From an uncultured Oscillospiraceae bacterium (GTDB taxonomy: Bacteria > Bacillota > Clostridia > Oscillospirales > Ruminococcaceae), in NCBI GenBank assembly GCA_900543705.1, contig UQSL01000064.1, positions 1-10,890 of the forward strand: 10,890 bases of DNA, written 5' to 3'. Shown in pieces: positions 5,982-10,890 of this stretch (positions are counted from its first letter, which is position 1; the number at the start of each line of letters is the position of its first letter). The notes below the pieces were generated by a model. It had not been told where the DNA came from, did no database searches, and saw only the letters and a list, made by a program, of their open reading frames with translations. The position numbers and the translations under genes are program-made.

Positions 5982-7000
5982 AGCGCAAAAAATGGAGTAT
6001 TCTGATTATTACAGTCATCTCCGCGGCTGTATTGGGATATATGGTTTACAAGGAAGGGGCAAGGGATCTGTTTGAGGCCGCAATTTCTGCACGTCCGCTA
6101 TGGCTTTTTGTGGCAGCTTGCCTGATGGGAATTTACTGGCTACTCGAATCTCATGCTCTTCATCTGGCGGTAATAGAATTTCGTCCCAAACAGCACTTCC
6201 TCTCATCTCTTAAGGTGTCCATGGTTGGACAGCTGTTTAACTGCATTACGCCGTTTGCAAGCGGCGGCCAACCGGTGCAGGCGTATCGCCTTGTCAAAGA
6301 AGGGATGCCGCTGGAATCCGCCTCCTGTGCGCTGATGGTCAAGTTTATCGTCTACCAGAGCGTGCTGACGTTTTACTCGCTGATTACCTTTTTGCTCCGT
6401 TTTTCCCTGTTTGCCACCCAGATAAGCGGGGTGGGGATTTTGGTGCTCATTGGTTTTGCCGTCAATTTTTCTGTCATTGCGGGACTTCTCTTTATCTGCT
6501 GTTTTCGCAAAGGTACCGTTCATATTTTAGCTTTAGGCATCCGATTGGGTGCGAATCTCCGGCTGGTAAAGGACAAGCAGGCGGCAATGGAAAAAATGAA
6601 AGAAAAGCTGGAGGGCTTTTATGACGGCTTTGCTGCCATGCGCCGCAATCTTCCGCTGATATTCAGGATGATGTTTATCACTGCGGTACAGCTCACCGCC
6701 TATTTTTTGATTCCTTGGGCGCTTTACCGTGCATTTGGGCTGTCCGGCGCGACTTTTTTCTCAATCATCGCTGCCAGTGCCTTTGTTTTGAATTTGACCT
6801 CTTTTGTCCCTCTGCCGGGGGCGGCCGGAGGAGCAGAGTTTGGTTTTTACACCCTGTTTTCCATGTTTTTTCCCCAGACAATTATCCACGCCGCCGTATT
6901 GCTGTGGCGAGCAGTGACCTTTTATTTTCCTATTGTAACAGGGTACCTATTTACCGTGAATGTAAATAACAAAACAACGCACAAAATGATACAGAATTAG
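5978..7000 (+). CDS. YbhN/lysylphosphatidylglycerol synthase TM-region family membrane protein (UPF0104)
   Basis: The 340-residue protein has about eight membrane helices and the family signatures ITPFASGGQPVQAYRLVKEG (about residues 89-108) and PLPGAAGGAEFGF in the last third. This corresponds to the flippase-like membrane part of MprF without the lysyl-transferase domain. Its overlap with the glycosyltransferase gene (ATGA at 5978-5981) and the AAGGAG site inside that gene indicate translational coupling. The likely job is moving or supporting the glycolipid made by its partner; direct evidence for transport in this branch is lacking. A hairpin follows the stop. Confidence 0.88.
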   Translation: MKRKKWSILIITVISAAVLGYMVYKEGARDLFEAAISARPLWLFVAACLMGIYWLLESHALHLAVIEFRPKQHFLSSLKVSMVGQLFNCITPFASGGQPVQAYRLVKEGMPLESASCALMVKFIVYQSVLTFYSLITFLLRFSLFATQISGVGILVLIGFAVNFSVIAGLLFICCFRKGTVHILALGIRLGANLRLVKDKQAAMEKMKEKLEGFYDGFAAMRRNLPLIFRMMFITAVQLTAYFLIPWALYRAFGLSGATFFSIIAASAFVLNLTSFVPLPGAAGGAEFGFYTLFSMFFPQTIIHAAVLLWRAVTFYFPIVTGYLFTVNVNNKTTHKMIQN

Positions 7001-7006
7001 CAATCC

Positions 7007-7036
7007 ATAGGACAACGGAAAATACCGTTGTCCTAT
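7007..7036 (+). terminator. Terminator-like hairpin after the membrane protein gene
   Basis: A perfect 12-bp stem (7007-7018 with 7025-7036, core GGACAACGG) has a 6-base loop. The T-tract is only TTT followed by GG, so termination may be partial. The TTGTCC in its 3' arm may double as the -35 of the tgt promoter. Confidence 0.6.
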
Positions 7037-7057
7037 TTGGCTGAAATATGGTAAAAT
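7028..7057 (+). promoter_or_regulatory. Probable tgt promoter
   Basis: TAAAAT at 7052-7057 is preceded by TGG (7049-7051), an extended -10. TTGTCC at 7028-7033 lies 18 bases upstream, within the preceding hairpin arm. Confidence 0.5.
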
Positions 7058-7098
7058 ATCCAGGTAAGTATTTTAGTGAGAAATAATCGAGGTGTATT

Positions 7099-8229
7099 AT
7101 GCTGAAAGTCATTAAGAAAGAGGGAAGCGCCCGCCGCGGTATTTTCGAAACCGTTCATGGAACAGTACAGACTCCGGCCTTTATGAATGTTGGTACCTGC
7201 GGCGCCATCAAAGGCGGAATATCCTCTTATGATTTAGTGGATTTGAAGTGCCAGGTGGAACTTTGCAACACTTATCATCTCCACCTGCGCCCGGGCGACA
7301 AGCTGATTAAAGAGCTTGGCGGGCTCCATAAATTTATGGGATGGGAACGTCCTATCCTGACAGACAGCGGCGGATTTCAGGTTTTTTCTTTAGCGGGACT
7401 CCGAAAAATTAAGGAGGAGGGGGTCTACTTTTCCTCTCATATCGATGGTAAACACATTTTTATGGGCCCGGAGGAGAGCATGCAGATCCAGTCCAATCTA
7501 GGCTCCACGATTGCCATGGCCTTTGATGAATGTGTTAAGAACCCATCAACCCATGAGTACTCTGCACAATCGTGCGACCGTACGGTGCGCTGGCTATACC
7601 GCTGTAAAGAGGAAATGGCGCGTTTGAATGCCCTGCACGATACGATAAACCCGCACCAGATGCTTTTTGGAATCAACCAGGGCTGTGTGTATGATGATTT
7701 GAGAATCAAACATATGCAGGAAATCGCAAAGATTGATTTGGACGGCTACGCTATCGGAGGGCTTGCCGTAGGGGAGCCGGCGGAGGAGATGTATCGGATT
7801 ATCGAGATGGTGGAACCATATATGCCGGCGGACAGGCCCCGCTACCTGATGGGAGTCGGCACGCCAACCAATATCCTGGAGGCAATACACCGTGGAGTGG
7901 ATTTGTTTGACTGCGTCATGCCCAGCCGTAATGCAAGACATGGCCATCTGTTTACCTGGTCCGGAATCCGCAACATCATGAATGCCAAGTACGAAAGAGA
8001 TCTCAGTCCGGTGGACAAAGCATGCACATGCCCGACCTGCCAGAAGTTTTCCCGCGCCTATCTGCGCCATCTGTTTAAGGCAAATGAGATGCTGGCTATG
8101 CGACTTGCAGTGATGCACAATCTGTATTTTTATAATACGCTGATGGAAAAAATCCGGGATGTACTGGACAATGGCACCTTTGAGAAGTTTTATAAAGAAA
8201 ACGTTAACATTTTAGGGAAAAGAATCTAA
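7099..8229 (+). CDS. tgt: tRNA-guanine transglycosylase
   Basis: This cytoplasmic enzyme swaps guanine-34 in the anticodon of GUN tRNAs for a queuosine precursor base. The 376-residue length is normal. The active-site residues are present: D89 in TDSGGFQ, D143-E144-C145 in FDEC for base recognition, GGLAVGE (220-226), and the nucleophile D271 in DLFDCVMP. The zinc site is C309, C311, C314 and H340; the spacings from the nucleophile agree with those of characterised bacterial enzymes. The RNA loop reads PSRNARHGHLFT where many bacteria have PTRNARNG, a variant I associate with Clostridia. The ATG has GAGGTG just upstream. queA, often the gene before tgt, is not here, which raises the question of preQ1 versus queuine use. 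yajC follows with its own promoter. Confidence 0.96.
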   Translation: MLKVIKKEGSARRGIFETVHGTVQTPAFMNVGTCGAIKGGISSYDLVDLKCQVELCNTYHLHLRPGDKLIKELGGLHKFMGWERPILTDSGGFQVFSLAGLRKIKEEGVYFSSHIDGKHIFMGPEESMQIQSNLGSTIAMAFDECVKNPSTHEYSAQSCDRTVRWLYRCKEEMARLNALHDTINPHQMLFGINQGCVYDDLRIKHMQEIAKIDLDGYAIGGLAVGEPAEEMYRIIEMVEPYMPADRPRYLMGVGTPTNILEAIHRGVDLFDCVMPSRNARHGHLFTWSGIRNIMNAKYERDLSPVDKACTCPTCQKFSRAYLRHLFKANEMLAMRLAVMHNLYFYNTLMEKIRDVLDNGTFEKFYKENVNILGKRI

Positions 8230-8233
8230 AAGC

Positions 8234-8262
8234 TTGCAACAGCCTGTCCAAACCTGTATAAT
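8234..8262 (+). promoter_or_regulatory. yajC promoter
   Basis: TTGCAA (8234-8239), a 17-base spacer and TATAAT (8257-8262) form a near-consensus promoter in the 67-base gap between tgt and yajC. Confidence 0.7.
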
Positions 8263-8296
8263 ATGAGATGTTAAATTTTTTGGAGGTGTACACCAC

Positions 8297-8635
8297 ATGA
8301 TGAACCAGTTCCTTTTGGATGCTGCCGCATCGTCGGAGGCAGCTACAAGTAATCCGGTATCCTTTTTCCTGATTAACTTGCTGCCGATTGCTCTGATGCT
8401 CGTTGTTTTCTATTTTCTTTTGATTCGCCCGCAAAAGAAAAAGGAGAAAGAGGTCCAGAAAATGCGCAGCGACCTGCAGGTCGGAGATGAAATTGTCACC
8501 ACCGGCGGCATCATTGGCCGCGTTGTCAGCCTGAGAGACGACACTGTCGTCATCGAAACCGGTACGGATAGAAGTAAAATACGGATTGCCCGCTGGTCTG
8601 TCCAGGTCAATAACACAATTCACGACGAAGCTTAA
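8297..8635 (+). CDS. yajC: Preprotein translocase subunit YajC
   Basis: This 112-residue protein has one membrane helix (about residues 22-44) ending in the diagnostic YFLLIRPQKKKEKE. The small soluble domain LQVGDEIVTTGGIIGRVV is next (about 60-77). YajC is an accessory subunit of the SecYEG-SecDF translocon. The ATG at 8297 is followed directly by a second ATG at 8300. GGAGGTG (8282-8288) serves either, with the first giving normal spacing. It is downstream of tgt, the usual arrangement in Clostridia, and is followed by a hairpin that overlaps the next reading frame. Confidence 0.95.
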   Translation: MMNQFLLDAAASSEAATSNPVSFFLINLLPIALMLVVFYFLLIRPQKKKEKEVQKMRSDLQVGDEIVTTGGIIGRVVSLRDDTVVIETGTDRSKIRIARWSVQVNNTIHDEA

Positions 8636-8661
8636 TTTTTGAAACCTGTCCGGTCATAACG

Positions 8662-8720
8662 CCCCTGCCTTTTTCATATCATTACTATAAAGTGATATGA
8701 AAAACGGGGGTTGTTTTGTT
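8662..8720 (+). terminator. Hairpin terminator after yajC, overlapping the next reading frame
   Basis: A 14-bp stem (8670-8683 with 8691-8704, one G-T pair, 7-base loop) is extended by CCCC (8662-8665) against the G-run at 8706-8710 through a small internal loop. The T-rich TTGTTTTGTT follows. The ATG at 8697 falls inside the 3' arm. Confidence 0.6.
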
Positions 8721-9140
8721 ATGAGGACAGCACAGGCAAAATCGGCGAAATCAGAAAAAACGCTTATGATAAAATGGTTCAAGCCGTTGATCATTGGAAC
8801 GGCGGCTTTTTTAACAATTCTGACAATCCTGTTGATGATATTGTCGTTTTTGCTGATGAATAAGGACTTTTCCGACACCATGCTGTTTATAGTGACCTGT
8901 GTTGTGCTTGCCCTGGCTGCTTTAGCGGGAGGCTATGTGACAGCCCGTATTTCCAAAGAACGGGGTCTTGTGATGGGGGGGATCCTCGGGTTCATTGCCT
9001 TTGCAGTTATGAGCATTGTCAGTACGGTGCTTACAAAGGCCGGATTTGGTACTGCCGGATTTATCAAGCTTTTGTTGTGCCTACTGCCCGCAGCACTTGG
9101 AGGATTTTTCGGCGTGAATAGAAAAAAACGCCGGAAATGA
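8721..9140 (+). CDS. TIGR04086 family membrane protein
   Basis: From the preferred ATG at 8721 this is 139 residues: a basic head (MRTAQAKSAKSEK) and four hydrophobic helices. A GGYVTARISKERG motif lies between helices two and three, and the C-terminus is basic (NRKKRRK). This matches the TIGR04086 family, small four-helix proteins that in Clostridia sit beside the SCIFF genes. Function is unknown. An upstream ATG at 8697 extends the frame by eight residues but has no ribosome site and lies in a hairpin arm. The one at 8721 has the GGGGG run at 8706-8710 at about ten bases. The scfA promoter begins immediately after the stop. Confidence 0.85.
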   Translation: MRTAQAKSAKSEKTLMIKWFKPLIIGTAAFLTILTILLMILSFLLMNKDFSDTMLFIVTCVVLALAALAGGYVTARISKERGLVMGGILGFIAFAVMSIVSTVLTKAGFGTAGFIKLLLCLLPAALGGFFGVNRKKRRK

Positions 9141-9169
9141 TTGAATCGTAGAATTTTGTATGTTATAAT
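9141..9169 (+). promoter_or_regulatory. Strong promoter of scfA
   Basis: TTGAAT (9141-9146), 17 bases, then TATAAT (9164-9169) with an extended TGT element at 9161-9163. It is the best promoter match in the window and starts at the first base after the preceding stop codon. Confidence 0.8.
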
Positions 9170-9201
9170 AGAAAAAAATACTCAAATGGAGGCTTTTTAT
9201 T

Positions 9202-9339
9202 ATGGAACACATCAAGACTTTAAATAAAGCAAACCTCAAAGAGTCTGCTGTCAAGGGCGGTTGCGGCGAGTGCCAGGCTTCCTGTCAATCTGCCTGCAAA
9301 ACTTCCTGCACGGTTGCAAACCAGAAATGTGAGAAATAA
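9202..9339 (+). CDS. scfA: Six-cysteine peptide SCIFF, thioether peptide precursor
   Basis: This 45-residue ribosomal peptide precursor opens MEHIKTLNKANLKES, has the conserved VKGGCGECQ junction and ends in a cysteine-rich core. The six cysteines are C21, C24, C28, C32, C36 and C43. It is the SCIFF family ('six cysteines in forty-five'), near universal in Clostridia, and the length is exactly the family's. In the studied homologue CteA, the radical SAM enzyme joins Cys32 to Thr37; both residues are in those positions here (ACKTSCT at 31-37). The N-terminal part acts as leader for recognition by the maturase. GGAGG at 9188-9192 lies nine bases before the ATG. It has its own promoter and is followed by a hairpin and then the maturase gene. 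The final product and its role are unknown. Confidence 0.96.
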   Translation: MEHIKTLNKANLKESAVKGGCGECQASCQSACKTSCTVANQKCEK

Positions 9340-9375
9340 GAAGTTATATGGCGGAAATTGAATAGGAAAAGAAGT

Positions 9376-9405
9376 ATAAGGGGCAGTTTGCTGTCCCTTA
9401 TCTTT
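9376..9405 (+). terminator. Attenuating hairpin between scfA and scfB
   Basis: An 11-bp stem (9376-9386 with 9391-9401, one G-T pair) closes a TTTG loop and is followed by the imperfect T-stretch CTTTA. The weak tail suggests partial termination, leaving some readthrough into scfB. Confidence 0.65.
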
Positions 9406-9428
9406 ATGTGACAAAAGGCGGGAACAAG

Positions 9429-10793
9429 ATGATACATAAATACATGCTAAACGGGTACTACATTGTACTCGATGTAAACAGCGGTGCCGTCCATGTGGTC
9501 GACGAGCTGTCCTTTGCGTTGCTCGATTATCTGGATGAGAATATGACAGAGCAATGTCCAAATCAGGCAAAGCAGGCGCTGGAAGGCAAATACTCCACCG
9601 AGGATATCGAAGCCTGCTACAAGGAACTCTATGCACTGTATGAGGCGGGACAGCTCTTTTCTGCGGATGATTATGCGCAGTTTTCCTTTTCCAATCTCAT
9701 GGTCTCTGCGCCAATTAAGGCGATGTGCCTGCATATTGCGCACGATTGCAACCTGCGCTGCAAGTACTGCTTTGCATCAACCGGAGATTTCGGAGAGGGA
9801 AGAAAGTATATGCCGCTGGAGGTTGGCAAGAAGGCTATTGATTTTCTCATTGAACATTCTCAAGGGAGACATAACCTGGAGCTTGACTTTTTTGGCGGGG
9901 AACCGCTGATGAATTTCGATGTCGTCAAGCAGGTTGTGGAATATGCAAGACAGAAGGAGAAAAAGTATAACAAGAACTTCCGTTTTACCATAACAACGAA
10001 TGGAATGCTTCTGACCGATGACAAGATAGATTTTATCAACCGGGAAATGTCCAATGTCGTTTTGTCCATTGACGGGCGACCGGAGGTCAATGACCGCTTG
10101 AGAGTCCGCGTAGATGGAACGGGCAGCTATCATGCCATCATTGATAAGTATAGGCATCTAGTGGAAAAACGCGGCCACGACCAGTACTATGTCCGTGGGA
10201 CATTTACGAAGTTTAACAAAGACTTCACGGAGGATGTTGAGCATCTGTATAACGCAGGATTTGACCAGATTTCTGTGGAGCCGGTCGTCTCCGATCCGAA
10301 ATATGATTATACGCTGACTGAGGAGGATCTCCCTGAGATTTTTGCGGAGTATGAGAAACTTTCCCAAAGAATCATTGAGCATAAGAAAAATGGGGACGCC
10401 ATCAATTTCTTCCACTTTATGATTGATTTGGATCAAGGTCCCTGCGCCATCAAGCGGCTTCGCGGCTGCGGCTGCGGCAATGAATATGTCGCAGTTACCC
10501 CGGATGGGGATGTTTATCCCTGCCATCAGTTTGTAGGCAACCCGGAGTGGAAGATGGGAAGTGTCCTTGATGATACTTTGGATCTTGAGATGAAAGAGCG
10601 TTTTGCCCATACAACGGTCTATGACAAGAAGGATTGTCCGACATGTTGGGCAAAGTTCTATTGCAGCGGTGGCTGCAATGCCAACAATATGCAGTATGCA
10701 GGGGATTTGCTCAATTCCCATAAGCTTGCATGTGACTTGGAAAAGAAGCGTTTGGAATGTGCCATCATGATTAAGGCGGCGCTTGCAGAATAA
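9429..10793 (+). CDS. scfB: SCIFF radical SAM maturase (thioether-forming, SPASM)
   Basis: The 454-residue enzyme starts MIHKYMLNGYYIVLDVNSG as its family does. The N-terminal about 90 residues form the peptide-binding (RRE/PqqD-like) region. The radical SAM core has C107, C111 and C114 in CNLRCKYC for the SAM-binding 4Fe-4S cluster and GGEPL at 156-160. The C-terminal SPASM domain has cysteines at 339, 347, 349, 365, 403, 406, 412, 416, 435 and 444, including the CX2CX5CX3C spacing at 403-416 for auxiliary clusters. It makes the sulfur-to-alpha-carbon thioether bond in the SCIFF precursor encoded just upstream. A GTG at 9408 extends the frame by seven residues. The ATG at 9429 is chosen for its AAAGGCGGGA site and for agreement with relatives. 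All key motifs are intact. In many Clostridia secD and secF follow; the window ends before that can be seen. Confidence 0.97.
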   Translation: MIHKYMLNGYYIVLDVNSGAVHVVDELSFALLDYLDENMTEQCPNQAKQALEGKYSTEDIEACYKELYALYEAGQLFSADDYAQFSFSNLMVSAPIKAMCLHIAHDCNLRCKYCFASTGDFGEGRKYMPLEVGKKAIDFLIEHSQGRHNLELDFFGGEPLMNFDVVKQVVEYARQKEKKYNKNFRFTITTNGMLLTDDKIDFINREMSNVVLSIDGRPEVNDRLRVRVDGTGSYHAIIDKYRHLVEKRGHDQYYVRGTFTKFNKDFTEDVEHLYNAGFDQISVEPVVSDPKYDYTLTEEDLPEIFAEYEKLSQRIIEHKKNGDAINFFHFMIDLDQGPCAIKRLRGCGCGNEYVAVTPDGDVYPCHQFVGNPEWKMGSVLDDTLDLEMKERFAHTTVYDKKDCPTCWAKFYCSGGCNANNMQYAGDLLNSHKLACDLEKKRLECAIMIKAALAE

Positions 10794-10890
10794 TCTGAGA
10801 TAAGATGATTTTTACCCCCTTGCTGAGGGCATGAACTGAACAGGACCAGTAAAAACGGACAATGGACAAAAGCCCCCTGATGTAGGAAAA

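Noticed and set aside
10158..10721. 187-codon minus-strand frame opposite scfB
   Set aside because: Its reading is created by the codon pattern of the maturase gene; no independent support.
10794..10890. Possible terminator or start of the next gene in the last 97 bases
   Set aside because: CCCT and AGGG near 10820 make only a four-base stem with no T-run, and no start codon with a ribosome site is seen. Nothing can be supported here.
1..10890. CRISPR array, tRNA or rRNA gene, phage or conjugative module
   Set aside because: No spaced direct repeats, cloverleaf sequence, ribosomal RNA segment or phage/transfer gene was seen on either strand.

Overview
The window reads as chromosomal DNA of a Clostridia-class Firmicute, most likely a gut Oscillospiraceae/Ruminococcaceae-type organism. 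The reasons are moderate GC, short leaders with GGAGG-type ribosome sites, extended -10 promoters (TGGTATAAT type), the clostridial SCIFF peptide with its radical SAM maturase, and the gene order tgt - yajC - TIGR04086 membrane protein - scfA - scfB. No prophage, CRISPR array, tRNA or rRNA gene is visible. The taxonomic call is inference from gene families and signals.

Layout. The left edge (2-583) holds the C-terminal part of a 4Fe-4S protein that starts outside the window. Then comes a 380-base stretch (584-966) without an intact gene. It holds a decayed minus-strand fragment that looks like an IS3-type OrfA transposase, a strong bidirectional terminator hairpin, several inverted repeats and a promoter for the next gene. 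Two envelope genes follow and converge on a shared terminator: a membrane-anchored M23 metallopeptidase (967-2010, +) and a secreted polysaccharide deacetylase (2053-3003, -). A divergent intergenic region with two nearly abutting -10 elements drives the deacetylase leftward. Rightward it drives a two-gene unit of a NusG-domain-II protein and a Gx-transporter/heptaprenyl-diphosphate-synthase-component-I-type membrane protein (3205-4106).

After a terminator there is a monocistronic SprT-like zinc protein (4235-4813). Next is a translationally coupled pair with a 4-base overlap: a GT4 glycosyltransferase (4902-5981) and a YbhN/lysylphosphatidylglycerol-synthase-TM-type membrane protein (5978-7000). 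This pair resembles the glycolipid synthase loci of Firmicutes.

The right third is the conserved clostridial block. It contains tgt (7099-8229), yajC (8297-8635), a four-helix TIGR04086 membrane protein (best start 8721), the 45-residue six-cysteine SCIFF precursor scfA (9202-9339) and its radical SAM/SPASM maturase scfB (9429-10793). The SCIFF gene has a near-consensus promoter of its own, and an 11-bp hairpin lies between precursor and maturase genes, which would favour more precursor than enzyme. The last 97 bases hold no gene that I can support. The most notable system here is the SCIFF thioether peptide and its association with Sec-linked genes. It is a known family whose physiological role is unresolved.
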